DNA of 15,708 nt from CAZKEG01 sp964601575 (GTDB taxonomy: Bacteria; Desulfobacterota; Thermodesulfobacteria; Thermodesulfobacteriales; Thermodesulfatatoraceae). The position numbers were made by a program, and so were the translations under genes. Of the stretch, positions 1-6,463 are shown one piece after another; the first letter of the stretch is position 1, and each line of letters opens with the position of its first letter. A model generated the notes under the pieces. That model worked only from the letters and a program-made list of their open reading frames with translations, did not search any database and was not told the DNA's origin. The stretch covers positions 1-15,708 of the forward strand of contig CAZROA010000031.1 in assembly GCA_964601575.1 (NCBI GenBank), in the 5' to 3' direction.

Positions 1-2
1 TG

Positions 3-155
3 GGGCAACTTATAGAGAGGAGGTTCGGGGTAAAACTTTCAGTGTGGACGGTGGGGCGGTATTTGAGGCGCTGGGGTTTTACGCCGCAGAAGCCTTTGAA
101 GCGGGCCTATGAACAGAATCCGAAGGAAGTAAAGGCCTGGCGGGACCTGGGGTAA
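3..155 (+). pseudogene. IS630-type transposase fragment (N-terminal winged-helix part)
   Basis: The frame is already open at the window edge and ends at a TAA after about 50 codons. The readable protein (GQLIERRFGVKLSVWTVGRY, then LRRWGFTPQKPLKRAYEQNP) matches the second winged-helix DNA-binding domain of IS630/Tc1-type transposases, where a basic LRRWG(L/F)TPQKP segment precedes the catalytic DDE domain. Here the stop falls right after KAWRDLG, where the DDE domain should begin, and no continuation of that domain is visible in the other plus-strand frames downstream. I read it as a relic that cannot transpose. The upstream part lies outside the window, so the N-terminus cannot be judged. Confidence 0.65.
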
Positions 156-188
156 AAATTGTGTAAGCACTAGTATGCCTCCTGAAGC

Positions 189-440
189 TCATAGGTCAAG
201 GCAAACTTCTGCTGGATGAGATAGCTTACCGATTGGATAGAGGGCACCGCCCTTCTCCACCACCTGTCCTGCAAATTGACTACCTGGATAAAAATATTCA
301 CTTCTAAAGCCTCTAGCAAGAGACGCTACTACGAGCCGGTGCTCAACATAAGCCAAAAGTGCAGTGCCAGGTGGACGAAGGGGAAAATGCGGGGCATAAT
401 CGGCGACCTGGGTCAATCTTATTGACCACGGGTAGGCCAA
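189..440 (-). CDS. Doubtful 83-residue hypothetical frame
   Basis: An open minus-strand frame starting at a TTG codon, with an in-frame TAA shortly upstream so no other standard start is available. The product (contains RPPGTALLAYVEHRLVVASL) matches no family I recognise. There is no clear ribosome binding site, and the putative start lies inside the 435-451 inverted repeat. It could be a chance frame, a decayed gene or a real small protein. The only support is that the frame is uninterrupted and the composition is protein-like. Confidence 0.18.
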   Translation of the reverse strand: MAYPWSIRLTQVADYAPHFPLRPPGTALLAYVEHRLVVASLARGFRSEYFYPGSQFAGQVVEKGGALYPIGKLSHPAEVCLDL

Positions 441-451
441 AAATTTTGGCC
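435..451. repeat. Short perfect inverted repeat GGCCAAAA-A-TTTTGGCC
   Basis: Two 8-base arms flank a single A. As RNA it would be a poor hairpin because the loop is too small unless the A-T pairs open, so a DNA-level protein site or chance is more likely. It sits in the gene-poor flank downstream of tmRNA. Confidence 0.5.
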
Positions 452-523
452 ATTAAGAAGAACTTAAAAAGAGTAAAATTATGCTGATCTTTTGTTTGAC
501 GAGGTTAAAAGGTTTTCATCAAT

Positions 524-555
524 TGGTAGCGATTTTATCTGGTAGCGATTTTGTC
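524..555. repeat. Tandem 16-bp direct repeat next to the tmRNA 3' end
   Basis: Two abutting copies, TGGTAGCGATTTTATC (524-539) and TGGTAGCGATTTTGTC (540-555), differ at one base. The second copy ends 8 bp before the tmRNA CCA. It may be a replication-slippage duplication or a paired binding site. Confidence 0.85.
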
Positions 556-563
556 AAAAAATT

Positions 564-922
564 TGGTGGAGGCGGCGGGAATCGAACCCGCGTCCGGAGG
601 TGTTTCAGACTAAACTTCTACGTGCGTAGCCTGGGCTTAGAATCTCGACCGTGAGAGGTCCCCAGGCTGCCTCTCTACGGCCCAGCCTGCTAGATTCTCG
701 CCTAAAAGGTGGCAGGCACACCTTCTAGGCCAGCCCGCTACCCGACGCCCTGGCTCCCCCGCGGGCAGAGGACGGAACCAGGACGGGCTGCTTTTCTATT
801 AAGCAGCCATGGCGTAGCTGTATTCGTCGGCACTTGTGTTTTCCCCACCTGTTTTACGAGGCGGTGGGAACCTCGGCACGCTGTTTAGCCCTACGCACCT
901 CCGTCGAACCCATTTCGCCCCC
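564..922 (-). ncRNA. ssrA: tmRNA (transfer-messenger RNA)
   Basis: Rescues ribosomes stalled on mRNAs without a stop codon: it enters like alanyl-tRNA and then supplies a short reading frame for a degradation tag. On the minus strand the 5' end reads GGGGGCGAAATGGGTTCGAC, the classic tmRNA start. The 3' end carries a T-arm (GGGTTCGATTCCC) and CGCCTCC-A-CCA, which closes a 7-bp acceptor stem with GGGGGCG (one G-U pair) and encodes CCA. The tag frame at 799-831 reads GCC GAC GAA TAC AGC TAC GCC ATG GCT GCT TAA, giving ADEYSYAMAA behind the charged alanine. It ends in a small nonpolar patch ending in AA, as usual for Clp/FtsH-type recognition. The base four positions before the resume codon is A, as expected. 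Length 359 nt is normal for a one-piece tmRNA. It lies 37 bp downstream of smpB on the same strand, so the two are probably co-transcribed and the RNA cut out by tRNA-processing nucleases. Confidence 0.97.
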
Positions 923-959
923 TATGTGCGTAGGTGCCGACTAACCAGTTTTAAAAGAA

Positions 960-1415
960 CTATTTAATGCGACCTTTGTAACGTCGCCTGAGCTCTCGTT
1001 CTTGCTCGCGCCGCCGAATCGTCTCCCGCCGATCGTGAAGCTTTTTACCTTTGGCCAGGGCTAGCTCAACCTTCGCCTTCCCGTCCCGGAAATACACCCT
1101 CAACGGTATTAAAGTATACCCCCTTTGCTGAACCTTGCCTAGAAGGCGCTTGATCTCTTGCTTTTTGAGAAGGAGCTTGCGCGTCCGCGTCGGATCTAAG
1201 AATTGGGCCTCACGTGAAAAAGGATAAGGACTGATGTGCATGTTGTAAAGATAGACCTCACCGTCTCTAATGCGGGCAAAACTGTCGGAGAGATTGGCCC
1301 GCCCAAGGCGCAGGGACTTTACCTCTGGCCCAAGGAGGACCATACCCGCTTCAATGGTCTCTTCGATATCGTAAAGATGCCTTGCCTTTTTATTAGTAGT
1401 GACCGTCTTTTCCAT
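960..1415 (-). CDS. smpB: SsrA-binding protein SmpB
   Basis: Essential partner of tmRNA: it binds the tRNA-like domain and places its C-terminal tail in the empty mRNA channel of a stalled ribosome. The 151-residue product has the family's usual length. It shows the N-terminal KKARHLYDIEETIEAGMVLL segment, the conserved GPEVKSLRLGRANLSDSFA stretch, and the LLLKKQEIKRLLGKVQQRGY and LALAKGKKLHDRRETI blocks of the oligonucleotide-binding barrel. It ends in a strongly basic, probably unstructured tail (about residues 125-151) as expected for mRNA-channel entry. The ATG at 1415 fits the family N-terminus, although no strong ribosome binding site precedes it. Its RNA partner is encoded 37 bp downstream on the same strand, and ttcA lies about 100 bp upstream in the same direction. 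Confidence 0.97.
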   Translation of the reverse strand: MEKTVTTNKKARHLYDIEETIEAGMVLLGPEVKSLRLGRANLSDSFARIRDGEVYLYNMHISPYPFSREAQFLDPTRTRKLLLKKQEIKRLLGKVQQRGYTLIPLRVYFRDGKAKVELALAKGKKLHDRRETIRRREQERELRRRYKGRIK

Positions 1416-1518
1416 TTTTCATAACAGGCCATAAGCCTTTATTTTCGAAATTTTCCTCAAAGATAATCAAAAATTCCAAAATGGCCAATTTATCTTTAAC
1501 CAAGGCGCTTGGGGAAGA

Positions 1519-2265
1519 TCACTTCTGGGGTAGATAATCCGGACGGCAATTAAAGATGGCGTGAAAGATATTTCCTTTGAACTTCGGGTTCATGGGATAA
1601 AGCACTTCCTCAAGGAAACGTTCCATCTTAACCCGTCTGGTCTCCTGACTAAGAGGGCAAGGGTTTTTGAAGACTGGCATCCCTTCTCTTTGGGCATAGA
1701 CCCGAATGAGGTCTTTATCTACAAAGACCATAGGCCGGATGAGATAAAGCTTACCCTTGAACATTTCTTGCTTGGGAAGGAGGGTCGAAAGCTCACCATG
1801 ATAGCACATATTGAGAAAAAAAGTGACGATGAGGTCGTCCTTGTGATGACCAAAGGCGATCTTGTTAAAACCTGCCTCTCCGGCCAGGCGAAAGAGGTGT
1901 TTGCGTCGGTGCCAAGAACAGACAAAACAGGGAGAGATCTTCTTTTTCTGGGCCTCAAGGGCCATGGGGCCACAATCCGTCTGTTTAAAAATGTAAGGCA
2001 CTTCTAGTTCGCGACAGAAGGCCTCAAGGCGGACCAAGTGTTCCTGGTGTTCCGGCCCGGTGGCAAAGCCCATATCAAGATGAACCGCGGTCATCTCCCA
2101 GGGGAAAGGGGTCTTACGGCGCCATTCGGCCAGAAAACGCAAAAGCACCAGGCTATCTTCTCCCCCAGAGACCGCCACCAAGATGCGGTCTCCTTCCTCT
2201 AGCATCTCGTAACGATGAATGGCCCGCCCGATCAGGCGTTTCAAACGAGGATAAGGATTGCCCAT
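1519..2265 (-). CDS. ttcA: TtcA-type tRNA 2-thiocytidine synthetase (PP-loop ATPase)
   Basis: Probably adenylates and thiolates cytidine 32 of certain tRNAs in the cytoplasm. The 248-residue protein begins with a PP-loop, ILVAVSGGEDSLVLL (SGGEDS at 33-38), followed by the GHHKDD motif (139-144). Cys113 and Cys116 (SPCFVC) plus Cys203 (NPCPLSQ) match the three cysteines that hold the oxygen-sensitive 4Fe-4S cluster in TtcA. The PP-loop has Glu where TtcA usually has Lys (SGGKDS); SGGxDS is tolerated in the wider superfamily, so activity is still plausible, but a different target base cannot be excluded. The ATG follows GCAGGGTAGAA, a usable ribosome binding site. It starts 52 bp from the divergent helicase gene and reads toward smpB and ssrA, so the three minus-strand genes could form one RNA-biology unit. 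Confidence 0.85.
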   Translation of the reverse strand: MGNPYPRLKRLIGRAIHRYEMLEEGDRILVAVSGGEDSLVLLRFLAEWRRKTPFPWEMTAVHLDMGFATGPEHQEHLVRLEAFCRELEVPYIFKQTDCGPMALEAQKKKISPCFVCSWHRRKHLFRLAGEAGFNKIAFGHHKDDLIVTFFLNMCYHGELSTLLPKQEMFKGKLYLIRPMVFVDKDLIRVYAQREGMPVFKNPCPLSQETRRVKMERFLEEVLYPMNPKFKGNIFHAIFNCRPDYLPQK

Positions 2266-2317
2266 TTCTACCCTGCTGCAGATACATAAAAGGTTGAGTT
2301 AAAATACCCTCCATTCT

Positions 2318-3877
2318 ATGGACTACAAGATCGGACCCTTAATCCTGACTCAAGAGCAATATCAGGCTGCCCAAAATCCGGGCCACACCTTGGTCGTCGC
2401 TGGCCCAGGAACGGGAAAGACCCGGACCCTCTTGGCCAGGGCCTTACATCTCTTGGAAGAAGGCCTACCTTCAGAACGGATTATTCTCCTTACCTTTACC
2501 TTGAAGACGGCCCAGGAACTGCGCGAAAGACTCAAGACCTTGGGGGCCAAGATACGCGTTGAGACCTTTCACTCTTTGGCCTATGATCTTTGTCGAGAAA
2601 AGGGACTAAGGCCTCGGATCCTAGAAGAGAAGGAAAGAGAAGGACTGATCCGGGAGCTCTTGAAAGAGAAAGGACTCAATCCCCGGGAGGTCCGAAAAGT
2701 AGCCGAGGCCTTCTCCCTTGCCCCCGAAGGAAAGAGTCTGCCTCAAAAATGGCAGGAGCTTTATGAGCTTTATCAAAAGGTCCTTAAGAGCGAAGGTCTT
2801 TGGGATTACGAACGCCTGCTTTCCGAAAGTACCGGACATTCTTTAGAACAAGAACCACTACACTTGCTCATAGACGAATTTCAAGACCTAAGCCCTGGTC
2901 TGGTCCGTTTTATCAAGGGCTTTCGAAGGGCCTGCTTTTTCTTGGTCGGAGATCCGGCCCAGGCCATCTACGGCTTCCGCGGAGGTACACCGGAAGTAGG
3001 CCAGCAGTTTGTTTCTGAACTCCCCCAAACAAAGATCCTGGCCCTGACCAAGAGCTTCCGTCTGCCGGAAAAGATCCTCTCCTTGGCCGAAAGTTTACGG
3101 CTAGATCCCTTTGGTACACCTACTCTTAAGGCTGTCCAGAAAGGCGGGATTATCAAGGGCCATGTCTTCCGCGAGGCCAAGGACGAGGCCAAAGGGGTGG
3201 CCAGGCTGGTCGGTGAACTCCTTGGCGGTCTTCAGATGGAAGCAGCCTCTCTCGGCTTAAGCCCAGGAGAGATCGCTATCTTGACCAGGGTGCGGGCTAT
3301 CTTGCCTCCTGTCTATGAGGCCTTGAAACAAGGCGGCGTCCCGGTACGAGATCAAGGGGCCGAAGGGGCCACGCGTCTGGAAGAGATCTCTAAGATCCTT
3401 GAGAAAGGAAGAGATTTTAAGGATCTCACCCAGGTTGAGATCTATCTGGATGATCTTTCTAGCTCCTTGAGGGAACAGGTAAAGTCCATCTTGCTCTGTT
3501 CCCGAGACGTGGAAGAATTCATCTTTCGGCTCTCTCTTTTAAAGATTACTGACCTCATCGCCAAGGATAAAGACGCGGTCTCTCTCCTCACCATCCATGA
3601 GGCCAAAGGGCTTGAATTCCAGGCGGTTATCCTTATCGGAGCTGAAGAGGGGCTCCTACCCTTTACCCTCATGCCAGAGGTTAACAGGGAAGAAGAAAAA
3701 CGCTTGGCCTATGTGGCGGTGACCAGGAGCGCCCAAAGATTCTATTTTACCTTGGCCCAGAGGCGCTTCCTCTTTGGTAAAAAGCTCAATGGGCGAGTTA
3801 GTCCCTACTTTGCTTCCTGCCCCTTTGAAAAAAGCCCTTCCAAGGTGCGTCAGCCCAGACAGAAAGGGCTCTTTTGA
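2318..3877 (+). CDS. Compact UvrD/Rep-family superfamily 1 DNA helicase
   Basis: ATP-driven 3'-5' DNA unwinding is the family activity. The motifs appear in order: Q-motif LTQEQYQAA (10-18), Walker A AGPGTGKT (28-35), TFHSLAYDL (83-91), Walker B LIDEFQD (184-190), motif III GDPAQAIYGFRG (211-222), a KSFRLP motif IV region (245-250), motif V TIHEAKGLEF (425-434) and motif VI LAYVAVTR (463-470). At 519 residues it is well short of the 650-730 usual for UvrD, PcrA or Rep; the shortening lies mainly in the 1B/2B subdomains and the C-terminal tail. This resembles the small UvrD-like helicases often annotated only as ATP-dependent helicase or PcrA-like. No clear ribosome binding site precedes the ATG, but the N-terminus aligns well with the Q-motif. 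It is transcribed divergently from ttcA, with 52 bp between them. I cannot say which repair pathway it serves. Confidence 0.9.
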   Translation: MDYKIGPLILTQEQYQAAQNPGHTLVVAGPGTGKTRTLLARALHLLEEGLPSERIILLTFTLKTAQELRERLKTLGAKIRVETFHSLAYDLCREKGLRPRILEEKEREGLIRELLKEKGLNPREVRKVAEAFSLAPEGKSLPQKWQELYELYQKVLKSEGLWDYERLLSESTGHSLEQEPLHLLIDEFQDLSPGLVRFIKGFRRACFFLVGDPAQAIYGFRGGTPEVGQQFVSELPQTKILALTKSFRLPEKILSLAESLRLDPFGTPTLKAVQKGGIIKGHVFREAKDEAKGVARLVGELLGGLQMEAASLGLSPGEIAILTRVRAILPPVYEALKQGGVPVRDQGAEGATRLEEISKILEKGRDFKDLTQVEIYLDDLSSSLREQVKSILLCSRDVEEFIFRLSLLKITDLIAKDKDAVSLLTIHEAKGLEFQAVILIGAEEGLLPFTLMPEVNREEEKRLAYVAVTRSAQRFYFTLAQRRFLFGKKLNGRVSPYFASCPFEKSPSKVRQPRQKGLF

Positions 3878-4175
3878 GTGTAGCCTTTTAATACTTCTGT
3901 ATCCTCTTTGATACACTTTTCCTGGAAATCAATGTTTTCAGACCGGTTTTTGACTTTTTAGGATCCGGAGTAGTTATAAAACTACAGACTATTTCTCTCC
4001 CCCTTTTTCCCTCCCCCTTCACCCCTTGAAAAAGGGCTCTTCTCTCTAACCCTTGATAAATAAGGCCTTTCACAGACCCCAAAAGGGTTTTTAAGTTTTG
4101 GCACGCTTTGTGCTTTTCTTAAATAACTAAAAGACATTAAGAGCTACTCCGAGAAAGATCTTATTGAAAAAGTGA
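3878..4175. other. Non-coding leader region upstream of tRNA-Cys
   Basis: About 300 bp without a gene. It holds several small hairpins: TGTATC/GATACA (3898-3915), GTAGTT-ATAA-AACTAC (3970-3985) and CCCTT-GAAA-AAGGG (4023-4036, followed by a pyrimidine-rich stretch). The first and third could help end the helicase transcript, though neither has a clean T-run. CCCTTGA occurs at 4023-4029 and again 27 bp later at 4050-4056. These lie upstream of the sigma-54-type promoter at 4098-4115, where activator sites would be expected, but nothing shows they are bound. Confidence 0.5.
4098..4115 (+). promoter_or_regulatory. Candidate sigma-54 (RpoN) promoter
   Basis: TTGGCACGCTTTGTGCTT matches the -24/-12 consensus TTGGCACG-N4-TTGC at all but one core base. 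The GG (4100-4101) and GC (4112-4113) are separated by exactly 10 nt, the diagnostic spacing. A start near 4124 would lie about 50 nt before tRNA-Cys and would read on into the DUF2156, dapF and lysA genes. An AT-rich stretch follows. No activator gene is adjacent. Confidence 0.6.
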
Positions 4176-4251
4176 GGCGGCGTAGCCAAGCGGTTAAGGC
4201 GACGGTCTGCAAAACCGTTATTCCCAGGTTCGAATCCTGGCGCCGCCTCCA
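4176..4251 (+). tRNA. tRNA-Cys (GCA anticodon)
   Basis: A complete cloverleaf. The acceptor stem GGCGGCG (4176-4182) pairs perfectly with CGCCGCC (4241-4247). The discriminator is U, the base cysteinyl-tRNA synthetases require, followed by an encoded CCA. The D-arm GCCAAGCGGTTAAGGC and T-arm CCAGGTTCGAATCCTGG are canonical, and the anticodon loop CTGCAAA places GCA at 4209-4211. It lies 17 bp before the start of the next protein gene, so it is probably carried on that transcript and cut out of it, or it provides most of that gene's leader. Confidence 0.97.
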
Positions 4252-4268
4252 TTCGTAAAGAGAGGCCT

Positions 4269-5207
4269 ATGCGTTTACCCAAGTTTCCAGAATTCAAAGA
4301 TTTAACCTTGGAAGATAAAGAGATCTTGGCTCCTCTATTTAGACAGATGAAACCGGAGATCTCTGACTGCAATTTTACTAATCTCTTTATGTGGCAAGAT
4401 TTTTACCAGATCAAGATAGCCGAACATCGAGGAAATATCTGTCTGTTTGCTTCGGCTAATACAACTCCTGAAAAGGAATTCTTCTTTCCTCCCATAGGCC
4501 ATAATGAAATAGCAGAAACAATCAATGACTTTTTTGATTTTTTGCGTTCCAGGGGTTGTCAACCCATTATTAGACGTGCCTCTGAAAAATTCGTCACAGA
4601 AAATGCCGAAGCCCTCAAAGAATTCAACGTACAACGTGACGAAGATATCTCGGATTATGTCTATACTTCAGAACACCTCATTAACCTGAGGGGGCGTCGG
4701 TATCACGGACAACGCAATTTTATCGCCAGGTTTAAAAAGAAATATCAATACGAAATCGAAGAAATCACCCCGGCCAATACCGAAGAATGTATAGCCTTTT
4801 GTGAAGATTGGTTGGCCAAAAAAATTAAGGTCTTTGAAGAGAGAAATATGCCTGAGGAGGCCTTTGTCTTTCTTAAGGCCGAGGTAGCCGCTACCAACAA
4901 AGTCCTCAGGCACTGGGACAAACTAGATGTGCGGGGAATGATCGTCCGCATAGACGGCCAGATCGTCGGCCTGACCATCGGTGAACTCCTCAATCCAGAG
5001 ATGGCGGTCATTCACGTGGAGAAGTGCAATCACGCCTATCTAGGCGTGAGTCAATTTATAAATCAGGAATTTTGTCGGAGGTTTTGGGCTGATTGTAAGT
5101 TTATTAACCGGATGGAGGATTTGGGGTTAGAGAGTCTGAGGAAGGCCAAGATAGCCCTTGGTCCCCATCACATGGCTTACAAGTACAACATCACCCCGCG
5201 CTCATGA
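4269..5207 (+). CDS. Stand-alone DUF2156 protein (lysyl-phosphatidylglycerol synthase C-terminal-like)
   Basis: A 312-residue soluble protein with no membrane segment or signal peptide. The sequence (SDCNFTNLFMWQDFYQI near residue 32, INLRGRRYHGQRNFIARFKK near 139-158, MEDLGLESLRKAKIALGPHH near the C-terminus) resembles the DUF2156 / LPG_synthase_C family. That family has a double GNAT fold and in MprF transfers lysine from lysyl-tRNA to phosphatidylglycerol. In MprF the domain is attached to a membrane flippase that is absent here, so lipid lysylation is not implied. The function of stand-alone members is unknown; transfer of an aminoacyl group from tRNA to a small acceptor is one inference. 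The ATG follows AAAGAGAGGCCT, a fair ribosome binding site. It overlaps the next gene by four bases (ATGA), indicating translational coupling to the DapF-like enzyme, and it follows tRNA-Cys by 17 bp. Confidence 0.8.
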   Translation: MRLPKFPEFKDLTLEDKEILAPLFRQMKPEISDCNFTNLFMWQDFYQIKIAEHRGNICLFASANTTPEKEFFFPPIGHNEIAETINDFFDFLRSRGCQPIIRRASEKFVTENAEALKEFNVQRDEDISDYVYTSEHLINLRGRRYHGQRNFIARFKKKYQYEIEEITPANTEECIAFCEDWLAKKIKVFEERNMPEEAFVFLKAEVAATNKVLRHWDKLDVRGMIVRIDGQIVGLTIGELLNPEMAVIHVEKCNHAYLGVSQFINQEFCRRFWADCKFINRMEDLGLESLRKAKIALGPHHMAYKYNITPRS

Positions 5208-6463
5208 AAAGAAGACCTAAATCCCTAAAATTTTTTAAATACAGTGCCTTGGGGAATCATTTCTGTCTGATCGACGAGACCGAAGGGGTCATTATCCCCG
5301 AGGAGGATAAGCTCTTTTTTGCCCAGGAATACGCCAATCCCCAATATGGCATAGGTTGTGATAGCATCCTTTTTATTCAGGCTCCAGGGCCTGAGGTCCT
5401 TTCCCAACTTCGTCAAAGATTCGGAAAAATCTGGTCTCAAAACAAGGTAGAGAAAAAGATTGCCCAGATCATCGGGGAGAACAAATTCAAGGCCCAGGCC
5501 ATCATGCGTATCTTTGAGCCCTGCGGTCAAGAATCAGCCATGTGCGGGAACGGCATCCGTTGTGTGGCTGATTATCTCTGTCATAAATGGAACTTAAAAA
5601 AAGTAAGGATCCTGGCCGAAGTAACCACCCTTGAACCTAAGATTTACGAAGTGAGCAAGGGCTTTTATCCAGGTTATTACCGTTTACGTACCGAAAGGCC
5701 AGGCATCATCCCCTCACAATTCAAGGGTCCCAAATACGACCAATATGCTCGGCCAGTGGACAACTTTGCCGAAGTGCTTGAAATCCCAATAGCCAAAGAA
5801 CTTTCGGGTATCTGGTCGTCTGATAAATTGATTTGTTACGTCATCTATACCGGAGAGCCTCATTTGGTCTGTTTTGTCTCTTCTGATCAGGCGATTCAAA
5901 AACGTCTTGGTCTGCCGAAGAACCAATTCCCAGACTACTTTTCCCGGTCTGAAGGCTATCGAACCAGGATCTTGCAGACCTTGGGTCATTACCTCAACGA
6001 TCGAGAACCAGTGAATTCCTCCCTGGGCCTGGTCAACAAGGCCGAAGGCATAAACGTGAACATAGCCGAGGTCCATCCGGAAAAGGCCCTGATCAACATG
6101 CGTGTGTACGAGCGAGGAATCTGGGGTAAGACCAAGGCCTGCGGTACCGGGGCCTTGGCCGTAGCGGCGCTGGCCATGTTTCTCGGTCTGGTCAAGGAGA
6201 ATCGTGTCCGTGTGCTACCCGAAGGCTCCTTTTATTGTAATCAAGGCTCGGTCCTGGTCCCGGGTTACATCCGTCGGTGTGGAGAATTGATCATCGAAAG
6301 GGAGGATAAGGACTGGTTCTTGATCGGGCCGGTGGAAAGGGTCTACCAGGGACAAATTCGTTACTGGCAAGAGGCCTTAAAGAGACGGAGAAAAGAAATT
6401 GAAATCTATTCCGCGCGTGGTGAAAGGCTTGACCAAAAGATCTTCGAACAACTTGCTGCTTGA
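5204..6463 (+). CDS. dapF: Diaminopimelate epimerase-like protein, enlarged and divergent
   Basis: The DapF fold makes meso-diaminopimelate from the LL form by a two-cysteine, cofactor-free mechanism. Both catalytic sites are present: Cys114 in AMCGNGIRC and Cys313 in KACGTGA, and the substrate-clamping YERG (302-305) is intact. The protein has 419 residues against about 275 normally. Extra sequence lies near 60-98, a charged stretch before the first catalytic motif, in the middle around 175-205, and in a C-terminal extension of about 35 residues after the usual end. Several ligand-contact positions differ from classical DapF: GND reads GNH (residues 17-19), IFNADG reads IFEPCG (Glu105 for Asn), and GNPH reads GEPH (Glu218 for Asn). 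It may be a diverged housekeeping DapF or an epimerase for a related diamino acid. It overlaps its upstream neighbour by 4 bp and the LysA-like gene by about 65 bp, so all three are probably translated together. Confidence 0.8.
   Translation: MKRRPKSLKFFKYSALGNHFCLIDETEGVIIPEEDKLFFAQEYANPQYGIGCDSILFIQAPGPEVLSQLRQRFGKIWSQNKVEKKIAQIIGENKFKAQAIMRIFEPCGQESAMCGNGIRCVADYLCHKWNLKKVRILAEVTTLEPKIYEVSKGFYPGYYRLRTERPGIIPSQFKGPKYDQYARPVDNFAEVLEIPIAKELSGIWSSDKLICYVIYTGEPHLVCFVSSDQAIQKRLGLPKNQFPDYFSRSEGYRTRILQTLGHYLNDREPVNSSLGLVNKAEGINVNIAEVHPEKALINMRVYERGIWGKTKACGTGALAVAALAMFLGLVKENRVRVLPEGSFYCNQGSVLVPGYIRRCGELIIEREDKDWFLIGPVERVYQGQIRYWQEALKRRRKEIEIYSARGERLDQKIFEQLAA

Larger units (their letters stand above)
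156..563. other. Gene-poor flank between transposase relic and tmRNA
   Basis: About 400 bp with no convincing gene. It holds one weak minus-strand frame (189-440), a 17-bp inverted repeat GGCCAAAA-A-TTTTGGCC at 435-451 and a tandem 16-bp repeat at 524-555. On the minus strand, the bases just past the tmRNA CCA read AATTTTTTG, a short U-rich run that might help end tmRNA transcription. A relic transposase next to a tmRNA 3' end suggests an old insertion zone, but no integrase or duplicated att segment is visible. Confidence 0.5.

Noticed and set aside
524..555. Tandem repeat as the start of a CRISPR array
   Set aside because: There are only two abutting copies, no spacers and no cas genes.
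530..557. Minus-strand TTGACA (557-552) followed by TAAAAT, a possible promoter toward the 189-440 frame
   Set aside because: The spacing is only 14 bp, too short for a normal housekeeping promoter, and both boxes fall in or beside the tandem repeat.
1561..2007. A 148-codon plus-strand open frame opposite ttcA
   Set aside because: The minus strand carries clear TtcA motifs through the same bases, and the plus-strand product resembles no family; it is an antisense shadow.
4269..5207. DUF2156 protein as a phosphatidylglycerol lysyltransferase (MprF)
   Set aside because: There are no transmembrane segments and no flippase domain; only the soluble C-terminal-like fold is present, so the MprF name would overstate the evidence.
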